Origin: Mycolicibacterium neoaurum VKM Ac-1815D
GTDB lineage: Bacteria > Actinomycetota > Actinomycetes > Mycobacteriales > Mycobacteriaceae
Direction: 5' to 3'
Assembly: GCF_000317305.3 (NCBI RefSeq)
Contig: NC_023036.2
Coordinates: forward strand, 5,332,001 to 5,396,000
DNA: 64,000 nt
Shown: in pieces, positions 40,132 through 49,456 of the stretch
Layout: each line of letters opens with the position of its first letter
How positions within the stretch are numbered: the first letter of the stretch is position 1
Notes under the pieces: model-generated
What the model was told of the DNA's origin: nothing
Database searches by the model: none
What the model saw: only the letters and a program-made list of their open reading frames with translations
Translations under genes and position numbers: made by a program

Positions 40132-41203
40132 CGGCCACCAACGCCGCGGCGAATTGCTCCAGATCCGCTGCCGAGCCGTCGACATGCGGGGACACCCGCA
40201 GCACCGGCCCGTCCATCTCGTGGGGCGCCCGACCCACCTCGCACGCGGTGGTGATGATCCCGTGCTCGGCGATCAGCCGCGCCCGCACCACCGCCGGTTC
40301 GGCCCCGTCGAGCGGACGCAGCGTGGTGATCGCACTGGGCTCGGCGGCCGGCTCGACGACCTGCCAGCCCGCGATATCGGCCAGCACACCGCGGGTCAGC
40401 GCGCCGATCTCGGCCAGCCTGGCCTGGGTGTTCGCCGGCCCGTCGGCCAGATGCTCTCCCAAGGCCAGCGAAAAGCCAAGCCGGGAACCGATATTGGCCT
40501 CGTGCAGTTCCATCGGGGCCCACCGCGGCACCAACTGCGCATACAGTTCGGGCCGCACCGCCAGCGCACCGACACCCCGGGGCCCGGCCAGCCATTTACG
40601 CGACGACGTGTAGAGGACGTCGGGACCCACCGCACAGTCGACGTGTCCCAGCCCCTGCGCGGCATCCACCACCAACGGCAATCCGAGATCGCGGCATACC
40701 TGCGCGAGCTCGGCCAGCGGCTGGACGATCCCGCGGTGGCTGCCGAGCACCGTCAGATGCACCAGCGCAGGCGGGTCGGCACGCAGCACCGCGGCCGCAG
40801 CGTCGACGCGCAATCGGCCCGACTCGTCGACCGGCAGCAGCCGCGCCTCGAACCCGTTGGCTGCCATGATCGTGAGGTTCGGGCCGTACTCACCGTGCAG
40901 GCAGGCCAGCGTCCGGGGCCCCTGCCAGCTGCTCAGCAGCAGGTCGAGTGCATGGTTCGAGCCGGTGGTGAAAACGACCTCGGCCTCGGCCATACCGGCC
41001 AGCGCCCGGACCGCGGCCCGTCCCGCGTCGAGGGCAGGAGCTGCGGCCTCGCCGGCGACGTAACCGCCGACCTCGGCCTCGTGTCGGGCATGTGCCGCGG
41101 CCACCTCGATCACGGCGTTGCTCTGCCGCGAACACGCCGCACTGTCCAGATGCACACCGGCCACCGGCACCCGGGCGGCACGCCATTGCTCGGACAGGCT
41201 CAT
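40121..41203 (-). CDS. egtE: Ergothioneine C-S lyase EgtE
   Basis: A 360-residue aminotransferase class V-fold PLP enzyme. The Schiff-base lysine is K203 in YTSSRKWLAGPRG, and the cofactor-binding aspartate lies in LPLVVDAAQGLGHVD. EgtE cleaves hercynylcysteine sulfoxide to ergothioneine, the last step of the pathway. ATG 41203 overlaps the egtD stop (ATGA), which rules out the longer frame upstream. It is the last gene of the minus-strand egtABCDE operon. Confidence 0.93.
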   Translation of the reverse strand: MSLSEQWRAARVPVAGVHLDSAACSRQSNAVIEVAAAHARHEAEVGGYVAGEAAAPALDAGRAAVRALAGMAEAEVVFTTGSNHALDLLLSSWQGPRTLACLHGEYGPNLTIMAANGFEARLLPVDESGRLRVDAAAAVLRADPPALVHLTVLGSHRGIVQPLAELAQVCRDLGLPLVVDAAQGLGHVDCAVGPDVLYTSSRKWLAGPRGVGALAVRPELYAQLVPRWAPMELHEANIGSRLGFSLALGEHLADGPANTQARLAEIGALTRGVLADIAGWQVVEPAAEPSAITTLRPLDGAEPAVVRARLIAEHGIITTACEVGRAPHEMDGPVLRVSPHVDGSAADLEQFAAALVAVSS

Positions 41204-42138
41204 TTGACTGCCAGGGACACACCGAAATCGCCGGCCGGATCCGTCCACCAATGGGTGCGGGTCAGACCGGCCGCCGCCAGCTCGTCGGCGATACCGGCGG
41301 CCCGGAACTTGCACGAGACCTCGGTCAGCATTTCCTCGCCGGCCTCAAAGTCCACCGTCAGATCCAGGTCGCGGACGTGAACCCGTTGCGCCAGGGTCGA
41401 TCTCAACCACATCTCGATGCGCTCTTCGGTGTCGTTCCACTTGGCCACATGGGCGAACGTCGACGGGTCGAAGTCGGCACCGAGTTCACGGTTCACCACG
41501 GCGAGCACATTGCGGTTGAACGCCGCGGTCACCCCGGCCGCATCATCGTAGGCGCGCACCAGCCGATCGACATCCTTGACCAGATCGGTTCCCAGCAGCA
41601 GCGAGTCACCCGGCTGCATCGTATCGGCCACGGCGGCAAGGAAATCGGCACGCGGTCCCGCGGTCAGGTTGCCGATGGTCGAGCCGAGGAACACCACCAT
41701 CCGCCTGCCGACCTTCGGGATGGTCGGCAGGTCCTCCTCGAAATCGCCGCATACGGTGTCGATGTCGAGATCGGGATACTCGGCGTGCAGGGCGGCCGCG
41801 GCCGCGCCGAGCACCGACGGGTCGACATCGAAGGGGATGAACCGGCGCAGCGCACCGCGCGCGCGGAATGCGTCCAGCAGCAACCGCGTCTTCTCCGAGG
41901 TACCGCTGCCCAGTTCGACGAGGGTGTCCGCACCGGATACCTCGGCGATGTCCGCGGCGTGCTCACCGAGGATCTTCGCCTCGGTGCGCGTCGGGTAGTA
42001 CTCCGGAAGTCTGGTGATCTGATCGAACAGATCACTTCCGACACTGTCGTAGAACCACTTGGGCGGCAGCGACTTCGGGCTCCGACGCAGACCTTCGGAC
42101 ACATCGCGGCGCAGCGAGTTTTCCAGGCGGGTGGTCAT
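41200..42138 (-). CDS. egtD: Histidine N-alpha-trimethyltransferase EgtD
   Basis: A 312-residue SAM methyltransferase. The SAM loop is LVELGSGTSEKTRLLL. The DUF2260/EgtD fold shows LPPKWFYDSVGSDLFDQIT, RLPEYYPTRTEAKIL and VVFLGSTIGNL. It converts histidine to hercynine by three methylations, the entry step to ergothioneine. The RBS is GAAAGGA before ATG 42138, which overlaps the egtC stop by 4 bp. Length is close to the 321 residues of the M. tuberculosis enzyme. Confidence 0.95.
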   Translation of the reverse strand: MTTRLENSLRRDVSEGLRRSPKSLPPKWFYDSVGSDLFDQITRLPEYYPTRTEAKILGEHAADIAEVSGADTLVELGSGTSEKTRLLLDAFRARGALRRFIPFDVDPSVLGAAAAALHAEYPDLDIDTVCGDFEEDLPTIPKVGRRMVVFLGSTIGNLTAGPRADFLAAVADTMQPGDSLLLGTDLVKDVDRLVRAYDDAAGVTAAFNRNVLAVVNRELGADFDPSTFAHVAKWNDTEERIEMWLRSTLAQRVHVRDLDLTVDFEAGEEMLTEVSCKFRAAGIADELAAAGLTRTHWWTDPAGDFGVSLAVK

Positions 42139-42824
42139 CGAGATCCTTTCAGAGGGGTGAGCTTCAGGCCTGTCGCCGCCACCTCGACGAGGTGCCGGTC
42201 GGGGATGTCGAGCCAGGCCGGGTCGTCGTCGTAGGGTTCGCTGGCCAACACCACGCCATCGGCCCGGTCCAGTGCGAACAGGGTGTCGCCCCACGTCGTG
42301 GCGAGTAACCGGGAACCGTCACCGGCCAGGATGTTCAGCCGCGCGCCGGGATCGCGGGCACCGATCTCGGCGATGGTCTCCCCGAGTGACCCGAGGCCGC
42401 GGTCGAAGATGTGCGCCGCCAAGACCGCACTGTCGACGGTCGATTCCGCGTCCCGGGTGACCGGGAGCACCGCGCGGTCGACGACTCCGTTGTGCGACAG
42501 CAGCCAGCTGCCGTCGGTGAACGGTGCCGAGGCCGATGATTCGATCGGCATGCCCACCGTGGCCGAACGCACCGCCGCCACGATGCATCCGCTGCGCAAC
42601 GTCGGGGCCACCGATGCGAACGACGCGTCCCCCCACAGCGGTTTGTCACTGCGCCACCGCCGCGGGCCCTCGTCGAAGAACCCGACACCCCATCCGTCGG
42701 CATTGACGGTGCCGTGCTTCTGCCGCCGTGGCGCATAGGACTGCACCAATAGTCCGCTGGGCGGATCGAATACCACCGATGCCACCGACACCGGCTCTCC
42801 GAGCCAGCCCAGATGTCTACACAT
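42135..42824 (-). CDS. egtC: Gamma-glutamyl hercynylcysteine sulfoxide hydrolase EgtC
   Basis: A 229-residue class II glutamine amidotransferase (Ntn hydrolase). It begins MCRHLGWLGEP, so Cys2 becomes the N-terminal nucleophile after Met removal. GTVNADGWGVGFFD and WLLSHNGVVDR are conserved active-site loops. It removes the gamma-glutamyl group from the EgtB product. ATG 42824 is fixed by the need for Cys2; the start lies 8 bp inside the end of egtB. Confidence 0.95.
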   Translation of the reverse strand: MCRHLGWLGEPVSVASVVFDPPSGLLVQSYAPRRQKHGTVNADGWGVGFFDEGPRRWRSDKPLWGDASFASVAPTLRSGCIVAAVRSATVGMPIESSASAPFTDGSWLLSHNGVVDRAVLPVTRDAESTVDSAVLAAHIFDRGLGSLGETIAEIGARDPGARLNILAGDGSRLLATTWGDTLFALDRADGVVLASEPYDDDPAWLDIPDRHLVEVAATGLKLTPLKGSR

Positions 42825-44097
42825 CCCAGGCCAACCGCAGGCCCGAGAAGATCTGCCGCCGGATCGGGTGGTCCCAGTTGCGAAAGCTGGGCCGCAGGAT
42901 GTCGCCGGCCACCGCCCACGCGCCGCCACGCAGCACGCGATAATCCCCTGTCGACGCATCGCTGTCGAAGAAGGGCACGCTGTAGCGGTCATAGATCATC
43001 GGGGTGAATCCCGGCCACGGCCGCAGCGGCGAGGAGGTCCATTCCCACACGTCACCGAGCATCTGCTCCACCCCGTAGGCGGACGCGCCGCCGGGGTAGG
43101 CCCCGACCGGGGCCGGCCGCAGCGACCGCCCGCCCAGGTTGGCCCGCTCGGCATCGGGTTCCACTGCACCCCAGGGGTATCGACGCCGCATCCCGGCAAC
43201 GGGATCCCAGGCACATGCCTTCTCCCATTCGATCTCGGTGGGCAGCCGTGCACCGGCCCACGCGGCGTACGCCTCGGCCTCGAAGTAGGTGATGTGCTGC
43301 ACCGGCTCGTCGCCCGGGATGTCCTCGCGATAGCCGAAGCGGGTGCGGCTGCCATCACTGTTCCAGAACCCCGGCGCCATCAGGTCGGCCCGCTCCCGGT
43401 GCGCCCAACCGGCATCCGACCACCACCGCCGCGTGCGGTAACCCCCGTCGGCCATGAACGCACGCCATTCGGCATTGGTGACCGGAACCCGGCCGATCCG
43501 GAATGCGTCGACCTCGACGGTGTGCGCGGGGCGCTCGTTGTCCAACGAGTACGGCTCCTCGGCGGCGTCGACCCCCAGGATGAACGGGCCGCCGGGGATC
43601 AGCACCGATGTGCCCGCCACGCCGGACCTGCCGACCGGTAGCGGTGATCCCGGGGGCAGGATCGGCGGCCCGGAGCGCAGATTCAGTGCCTGCAACATGG
43701 TCTCGTCGTGTTGGTTCTCATGGGAGATGACCAGGCCGAACGGGAACAGCTCGGTGCTGTGTTCCAGGGTCTCGAGGACGCGGTTGCGCACATCGCGGCA
43801 ATAGGTCCTGGCGTCGGTGGGCGGCAACAACGGCAGACCGACCCGGCTGGCCCGGGAATGCTCGAAGGCGTCGTAGAGCTTCTCCACGGCCGGCGTGAGC
43901 ATGCCGGGAGCGGCGGAGTTCCCGCCACGCAACAGCCAGAACTCCTCCTGCTGACCGATATGGGCCAGGTCCCATACCAACGGACTCATCAGCGGGTCGT
44001 ACTGGCGCACCAGTTCGGCGTCGTCGAAGTCGACAAGTGCCAGGGTGCGATCACGCGCCCTGGTGAGCTCGGCGGCCAATAGGTCAGGTGTGCTCAC
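42817..44097 (-). CDS. egtB: Sulfoxide synthase EgtB
   Basis: A 426-residue protein. The N-terminal DinB-like domain carries the iron-binding histidines H46 (WDLAHIG), H126 and H130 (SHENQHDE), with the same spacing between the last two as in the characterised enzyme. The C-terminal formylglycine-generating-enzyme-like domain ends DILRPSFRNWDHPIRRQIF. It joins hercynine and gamma-glutamylcysteine with O2 to form the sulfoxide. GTG 44097 overlaps egtA (GTGA). Confidence 0.95.
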   Translation of the reverse strand: MSTPDLLAAELTRARDRTLALVDFDDAELVRQYDPLMSPLVWDLAHIGQQEEFWLLRGGNSAAPGMLTPAVEKLYDAFEHSRASRVGLPLLPPTDARTYCRDVRNRVLETLEHSTELFPFGLVISHENQHDETMLQALNLRSGPPILPPGSPLPVGRSGVAGTSVLIPGGPFILGVDAAEEPYSLDNERPAHTVEVDAFRIGRVPVTNAEWRAFMADGGYRTRRWWSDAGWAHRERADLMAPGFWNSDGSRTRFGYREDIPGDEPVQHITYFEAEAYAAWAGARLPTEIEWEKACAWDPVAGMRRRYPWGAVEPDAERANLGGRSLRPAPVGAYPGGASAYGVEQMLGDVWEWTSSPLRPWPGFTPMIYDRYSVPFFDSDASTGDYRVLRGGAWAVAGDILRPSFRNWDHPIRRQIFSGLRLAWDV

Positions 44098-45344
44098 TCA
44101 TCGCCTTCCACACGTTCGGTGATCGCGGACGCAAGACCCAGGTGGTGTACCCGTTCGGTGAAGTCGTCGGCGGGGCTCCTACCCTCGTGCACATTGGTCA
44201 GTAGCCGGTTCATCGCCGCGGCCAGTTCGGCGGGCGCATGTTCGGCCGCCGCACCCACGCAACGGCGGGCGGCGGTGTGCAACTGGGGGTCGGCGAGTCC
44301 GAACCGTGCCGCCCGGTCCCAGGCCGAGGCCACCGGTTGGGTTGCCGCCCTGGCGATCTCGGCCGCTTCGGGATTATCCAGCAGGGTCGCCAGGGTGAAG
44401 GCCACCGCAGGCCAGACCGTGTCGGGAACGCTGTCCAGATAGCGGATCTCCAGCCAGCGGCGCGGGCGCACCGGCGGGAACAGTGTGGTCAGGTGATAGG
44501 CGAGATCCTCGGCCGTCGGCGACCGCCCGCCCACCGCGACGCGCCCGTCGGCCCAGTCGGCGAAGGAGACGAATTCCGTCATCGGCACCGCCTCGGGGGT
44601 ACGGACGAGCATCACCGGCGCCCGCAGCGCATAGTTCGCCCAGTCGGCCGCCGGATCGTCACCGCGGTCGCCCAGGACCGGCCCGCAACGTGCCGAGTCG
44701 AGCTGTCCCCAGACACGCTGCCGGGTGCTGCGCCAGCCGGTGAACTCGCCGTTCAGCAGCGGCGAATTGGCCGACAGCGCGATCATGGTGGGTCCCAGCG
44801 CGTGCGCCAGCCGTACCCGGTCCGCCCACCCTTCACGCGGGCCCGCCTCGACATTGAGTTGCATCGAGGCCGTCGAGGTCATCATCGCCGCGCCGGCCGC
44901 ACCGGTACCCGTCGCGGTGAAGAACTGCTCCATCGCCCGGTAGCGGGCACCGGGGTTCACCCGCTGCGTCGGCCGCAACGGGTCGGTGCCCATTAGCACC
45001 AATCCCAGTCCATGCTCGGCGAAGTAGGTGCTCAACACGCGGCGATCGGCCATCATGGCACTGCTCGCGGTGACCACGTCGGCACGCGGCGGGCCGGAGA
45101 GTTCGACGGCCCCGCCGGGCTCGACGGTGATGACGCTGCCCCCGGGTAGCGCAGGCGCCGCGGCGATGAGGGCGCTCAGTTCCTCCCAGCCGGGCCTGCG
45201 CATCGGATCCGTCAGGTCGAAGCAGTGCGCCTCGACCTCCAAGCCGACCGTGCCGACCGGGCCGTCGTGCAGACACGATGCGGCGATCGCGGCCGCGGTC
45301 TGTCCGGACGGACAATCCACGTCCCACGCAGTGGTGGCCGACAT
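44094..45344 (-). CDS. egtA: Glutamate-cysteine ligase EgtA
   Basis: A 416-residue GCS2-family ligase. VGLEVEAHCFDLTD, ITVEPGGAVELSGPP, STASMQLNVEAGP and LSANSPLLNGEFTGWRS are characteristic of EgtA. It makes gamma-glutamylcysteine for EgtB using ATP. ATG 45344 is preferred to an upstream in-frame start because GGGAGGGG lies about 10 nt before it. It is the first gene of the operon; the 83-bp gap before it (45345-45427) should hold the promoter, but I see no convincing -35/-10 pair. Confidence 0.94.
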   Translation of the reverse strand: MSATTAWDVDCPSGQTAAAIAASCLHDGPVGTVGLEVEAHCFDLTDPMRRPGWEELSALIAAAPALPGGSVITVEPGGAVELSGPPRADVVTASSAMMADRRVLSTYFAEHGLGLVLMGTDPLRPTQRVNPGARYRAMEQFFTATGTGAAGAAMMTSTASMQLNVEAGPREGWADRVRLAHALGPTMIALSANSPLLNGEFTGWRSTRQRVWGQLDSARCGPVLGDRGDDPAADWANYALRAPVMLVRTPEAVPMTEFVSFADWADGRVAVGGRSPTAEDLAYHLTTLFPPVRPRRWLEIRYLDSVPDTVWPAVAFTLATLLDNPEAAEIARAATQPVASAWDRAARFGLADPQLHTAARRCVGAAAEHAPAELAAAMNRLLTNVHEGRSPADDFTERVHHLGLASAITERVEGDE

Positions 45345-45427
45345 CGGAACCACCCCTCCCCGATCAGGACCCTGTCTCACTCAATCTTCCAGAGGGGTCT
45401 GACATATTCCCAGGGATTTGATCGACG

Positions 45428-46090
45428 CTATTGACCCAGGGTGTTCTGCATTGCTCCGGCCAGCACGTTCACCGCCGGTCCGCCGTTTCCGGGTTGGCAG
45501 ACTTTCGCCTGCAGCAGAACGTTCTCCCGTAACCGGGTCTGGGTGAAGCACCGACGGTCAATACCCGCCTCCTGTTTGACCCAAACCGCATCGGTCGGCG
45601 TGGTCGTCCCCGCCGAGAACGTCCAGACCTGCGTCACGAAATTCTCCAGGTGCATGGCCGTCGTCTGCCCCGCGCAGCCGGCCGTCCGATCCGTGACGCG
45701 CTGGTAGGCCCGTGTCGCGGCATCAGAGGTCGCGAAGACCCCGACGGCCTGCTTGACCAGACGGGTGGTGTCCGTCGCCGATGTCTGGGCGAGCGCACTC
45801 TTGAACGAGGCCAGGTCCGGGTCGGCGTACACATCGGGCAACCCGATATCGGCCCAGTTGTTGCAGGCCGGGTTGTCGACGTAGAAGGCCTGACCAGGCG
45901 CGGTGAACTCGGCCCCCCAAGACAGCGGGGCTCCGACGATATTGCTCACCGAGCCCTTCGGGAGCACGGCATAGCCGACCACCCCTGGATCGGACGGCCT
46001 GGCCCAGGCCGCGGGCACCGCGGTGAGGCTGGTCAGCATGGCTCCGGACATGACCGCTGCCATGACCGCGACGGCGTACCTCAGGCGCAT
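45428..46090 (-). CDS. Secreted PknH-like sensor-domain protein (Rv3705c position)
   Basis: A 220-residue exported protein. The signal peptide is MRLRYAVAVMAAVMSGAMLT onward with a cleavage site near AAWA-RP. The mature part matches the PknH extracellular-domain family: a central CNNW, ATRAYQRVTDRTAGCAGQT and DRRCFTQTRLRENVLLQAKVC, with four cysteines able to form two disulfides. It is a free-standing version of a kinase sensor domain, so it probably binds a ligand in the cell wall. An ATG 12 nt upstream (46102) is also possible. Confidence 0.78.
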   Translation of the reverse strand: MRLRYAVAVMAAVMSGAMLTSLTAVPAAWARPSDPGVVGYAVLPKGSVSNIVGAPLSWGAEFTAPGQAFYVDNPACNNWADIGLPDVYADPDLASFKSALAQTSATDTTRLVKQAVGVFATSDAATRAYQRVTDRTAGCAGQTTAMHLENFVTQVWTFSAGTTTPTDAVWVKQEAGIDRRCFTQTRLRENVLLQAKVCQPGNGGPAVNVLAGAMQNTLGQ

Positions 46091-46111
46091 GGCACCGATC
46101 ATGCCAGCGGA

Positions 46112-46636
46112 TCAGAACAGCGTCTGCGTGCAGTACGTGCGGGCCGGCTGCGGGTAGGGCCAGGCATACGTGCCCGCGGCCGCCGGGCATGCCGACTGGT
46201 CACGGACGTCCAACCGCTGCGTGACCTGCACCAGCACACCTTGGCCACGGTCGCGGCAGTCGGCCTTCTCGACCAGCCCGATCGGCATCTCCATCAGATA
46301 GCACTGATTGGCCACCAGGTTGGGCACCAGGCACAACCGTGCGGTCGACGGGTCGGCGTAACCGGTGGGCAGGTGCTGATACTCGGCGGTCGGGCACTCA
46401 CCGGCGGCATCGGTGGTGGCGCCGACGGTGTAGCTGGGATCTGCCGTGCACGACGCCTCGGTGGCGCGGGCGGGGTCGGGGGCAGGCGCCTGGCCCGCGT
46501 CGATCTGGACGCAGTCACCCACGGCGAAGACGGTGGCGGCCGCGATATCGGGTTCGCGACCACCACACGCCACCAGCGTCGCCGCTACCACGAAAACTCC
46601 GACCAGCACGGCAAGGCGCGAAGTTCGGCGTGTCAT
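46112..46636 (-). CDS. LppU-like lipoprotein
   Basis: A 174-residue lipoprotein. The signal is TSRLAVLVGVFVVAATLVAC with lipobox LVAC, the Cys being the acylated residue. The mature domain has VFAVGDCVQIDAG, EASCTADPSYTVGA and QRLDVRDQSACP, with several paired cysteines, resembling mycobacterial LppU. It is anchored on the outer face of the membrane; the function is unknown. It lies 21 bp upstream of the PknH-like gene, probably in the same unit, as in the Rv3705A-Rv3705c region. Confidence 0.78.
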   Translation of the reverse strand: MTRRTSRLAVLVGVFVVAATLVACGGREPDIAAATVFAVGDCVQIDAGQAPAPDPARATEASCTADPSYTVGATTDAAGECPTAEYQHLPTGYADPSTARLCLVPNLVANQCYLMEMPIGLVEKADCRDRGQGVLVQVTQRLDVRDQSACPAAAGTYAWPYPQPARTYCTQTLF

Positions 46637-46699
46637 GGTTAGCGACACTCTCACGACTGAGCCGCAAGTGCCAAGAGTTACAGATGATTCTTAAGGTTT

Positions 46700-47122
46700 T
46701 CAGCGCGGCACGGTCGTCGGTCCGGGCATCGGGCCCTGGCCTTGACCCGCCCCCGGCGGAGGTCCGATCTCGAAGTCCGGGCCGCCCTGGAAGCGGGGAC
46801 CGCCGGGGAACAGCACGTGGGGCGGTCCCATCGGTGGCGGACCGCCCCGGTGGAACATCTCGATATCGTCGCGCGGCGGCCCGTGGTGCCGGTCGCCGTC
46901 GGAGCTCTTGCCGAGGATGAAACCGGAGAAGAAGATGACGGCGACCACGAACACCGTCCCCGCGACGATGCCCACCCAGGCAGCCACCTGGATCAGCCGG
47001 TTGGGACGCGCCCGATCCGGATGCACCGGCGGCGGAGGCTGCACGGGCGGGGGTGGCGGCGGCGGAGATGCCGGCACCGCGGTCGGCGCGGTCGGGTTCT
47101 CGGCGTGCTCACTTTCGGTCAT
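46700..47122 (-). CDS. Proline-rich single-pass membrane protein (Rv3706c position)
   Basis: A 140-residue protein. The cytoplasmic N-terminus is Pro-rich (PASPPPPPPPVQPPPPVHPD). One membrane helix lies at about 45-68 (VAAWVGIVAGTVFVVAVIFF), and the outer tail is Gly/Pro/His-rich (RHHGPPRDD, GPPPMGPP). No enzyme motif is present. It sits between the LppU-like gene and the GH13 gene and corresponds to M. tuberculosis Rv3706c by order. ATG 47122. Confidence 0.72.
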   Translation of the reverse strand: MTESEHAENPTAPTAVPASPPPPPPPVQPPPPVHPDRARPNRLIQVAAWVGIVAGTVFVVAVIFFSGFILGKSSDGDRHHGPPRDDIEMFHRGGPPPMGPPHVLFPGGPRFQGGPDFEIGPPPGAGQGQGPMPGPTTVPR

Positions 47123-47167
47123 GGATCCATGATGCCGAGACCACCCGATGCCCAGGCTGGTTGCCGC

Positions 47168-49408
47168 TTATGAATCCGCTGTGAGCGGTAGCTCCACGAG
47201 CAGGCTCATTCCGTGGTGCGGCGGCATCTCGACCGGGAAGCTGTGCAGATCGTCGACGTGCGCGACCGTCTTACCGCTGAACATGTCGGTCACCACTGCC
47301 TGTGGCGGCAGGAACTCCGACCGCACGGTGCCGGCTATCTCCTCGTTGGCGAAGTTGAGCACCGTCAGCTGTAGCTGGTTCGGGTCGTCGAGCTGATGCA
47401 CCATCACCAGCATTCCGCGGTGGGACACCTCGGGAATGTCGATCTGGCGGCTGGTCGCGATGCCGAAGTGCGTCCGCACCCGCAGGATCGCCTGCAGCTG
47501 GCGTAGGAAGCTGGTCTCGTCGGCCAGCTGCTCGGGTATCGACCCGTACAGACTGGTGCCGCGCGGCATGCCCTCGCTGGAGTGCGTCGCGTCCGGATTG
47601 ACACCCATCAGATCGTGCGCGGCACGGTGGATCCAGCGGGTGTCACCACCGCGCAGCAGCTCGCTGACCTGGTCGGCCGGCAGCGTCAACATGCCGCAGA
47701 GATCCCATCCCGACAGTGCGAAGACACCCGGCTGCAGGGCGTTGAACATCGCCAACAGCAGATGCGCCCGCCTGATCCGGTCGATATCTGCGATATCGGC
47801 CAGATCCGAGTAGCCCAGCGTCGCGGCGATCACCGTCGCGGTCGTGCAGGCGATGCCGTTGGTGGTGAACACCAGGTTGTACGGGGCGTCCGGTCCGGTG
47901 AGGGTATGGGTGAGGTCGTCACGGATCGCCTGTCCCAGTTGCTCACCGGTGACATCCTGACCTTTGTAGGTGTAGTGGTCATCGCGGTGGCCCGCCGACC
48001 AGTGCACCAACTCGTAGGTCAGCTCGTCATGGTTCTGCAGTGCGTGCACCAGTGACGCCGGGTCGACGTCGGTGTCCAGTGTGGTCCGCAGCGTCAGCCG
48101 CAGGAACTCGGTGTCCGCGGTCGCCAGCGCATGGTGATAGGCGGGACGGTTGATGAAGTCGTAGGACAGATCCGAGCCGGCGAGGCTGTTGTCGCGGATG
48201 TCATCGATGGTGAGATTGAGCTCCTGAAAGGTGAACCCGCCGAGCTTGCGCACCATGCTGCCGATGAACTGGTTGGCAGCCTGCGACAGCGGGTGGCCCT
48301 CCGACCAGCCGACGTCATCCTCTGCCGATTTCTCCGCACCCAGAAAACCGTTGGCGTCCAACCGCAGACCGCCCGAACCCAGATCACTGAGCGAGTGCAG
48401 CGCATCACCGATCACCAACCGCATGCCGGCGAAACTGGGGTCCAGCCAGTTGATCGAGGGCTGCCCGTCCTTGAAGTAGTGCAGGTACACCCAGCGCCGC
48501 TCGATACCGTCGACGCCGACGATCGGGCGGGTGACGCTCCAGTTGGTCTCCTTGATGCCCTCGGCGTAGAAGATGACGCGCTGCAGCTTGCCGATGATGT
48601 ACCCGGCCTTGTCCAGCCAGTCCTCGGTGACGGAGTCGACGTTCACCGAGTCCGCCCCGGCAGGCACGGCGGGCAGGTGCTCCCAGTCCTGTTCGTCGAT
48701 CTCGACCATGTGGTAGATGCCGGGATAGTCGGCGTACTTCATCTCGGCGAGCCGGAAGTCTGCGCCCTTGCCGGTATGGCCGGGCACGATGTCGTCGATG
48801 ATGGTGCCGCCGTACCAGTTGGCGGTGCCACACATCTGTCGGAACTCGTCCTCGGTACCGAAGGCCGGGTCGATCTGGGTGCTGATCCGGTCGAAGTGCC
48901 CGTCCACGCTCGGGGTCTGCTGCCAGCCCGAGATGCCACCGGCTCGCTTGACCGGGCCGGTGTGCACGGCCTGAATCCCGATCTCCGCGAAGGCCTTCCA
49001 CATCTCCTCGTCGGCCATGGCGTGAAGGAAGGATTCGTCCGGCCGGGTGATCAGCGACAGCGGGTAAGCGGTGAACCACACCGAGGCGGTGTCGACAGCA
49101 CCGCGCGGGTTGGGCCTGGCGAACGGGTTCTGCCACATCGAACCCTGTCCGGAGAACTGCTGGCTGATCTCGTTGGCGTCCGAGAGCATCGACTGCGAAA
49201 GCAACCAGGACACGTAGGCCGGGTTGTCACCGGTCGGCGAACCGTCCTGGGCCAACGACCGGCGCACGAAGGGGCTGCGGACCCGCGGCCGGGACCGCAG
49301 GGTTCGAGGGCGGGCCGGATGCAGGTGCTCGTCGAAGGTGATATCGGCTGGCTCGTTGGCCTGTCCCTCGGTTGCAGAATCTGTCGGCTCGGCTGCCTGC
49401 GATGACAT
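47168..49408 (-). CDS. GH13 family (trehalose synthase-like) enzyme
   Basis: A 746-residue alpha-amylase-family protein. The nucleophile is D351 in GGLRLDANGF, the general acid is E396 in TFQELNLT, and the stabiliser is D461 in LQNHDELT. Region I reads DIVPGHTG, with Gly where most members have Asn before His. A C-terminal beta-sandwich (about 660-746) closes it. The long N-terminus (about 60 residues) is charged. It is related to TreS (maltose/trehalose isomerisation) but diverged; substrate uncertain. It is placed between the Rv3706c- and Rv3707c-type genes. Confidence 0.82.
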   Translation of the reverse strand: MSSQAAEPTDSATEGQANEPADITFDEHLHPARPRTLRSRPRVRSPFVRRSLAQDGSPTGDNPAYVSWLLSQSMLSDANEISQQFSGQGSMWQNPFARPNPRGAVDTASVWFTAYPLSLITRPDESFLHAMADEEMWKAFAEIGIQAVHTGPVKRAGGISGWQQTPSVDGHFDRISTQIDPAFGTEDEFRQMCGTANWYGGTIIDDIVPGHTGKGADFRLAEMKYADYPGIYHMVEIDEQDWEHLPAVPAGADSVNVDSVTEDWLDKAGYIIGKLQRVIFYAEGIKETNWSVTRPIVGVDGIERRWVYLHYFKDGQPSINWLDPSFAGMRLVIGDALHSLSDLGSGGLRLDANGFLGAEKSAEDDVGWSEGHPLSQAANQFIGSMVRKLGGFTFQELNLTIDDIRDNSLAGSDLSYDFINRPAYHHALATADTEFLRLTLRTTLDTDVDPASLVHALQNHDELTYELVHWSAGHRDDHYTYKGQDVTGEQLGQAIRDDLTHTLTGPDAPYNLVFTTNGIACTTATVIAATLGYSDLADIADIDRIRRAHLLLAMFNALQPGVFALSGWDLCGMLTLPADQVSELLRGGDTRWIHRAAHDLMGVNPDATHSSEGMPRGTSLYGSIPEQLADETSFLRQLQAILRVRTHFGIATSRQIDIPEVSHRGMLVMVHQLDDPNQLQLTVLNFANEEIAGTVRSEFLPPQAVVTDMFSGKTVAHVDDLHSFPVEMPPHHGMSLLVELPLTADS

Positions 49409-49456
49409 CTGTCTCCTCCCGGGCGCCCATACGCCACTGCCCCAGTATTGCCATAC

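Noticed and set aside
41204..41314. N-terminal extension of egtE to 41314
   Set aside because: The frame is open, but the ATGA overlap with egtD and family length place the start at 41203.
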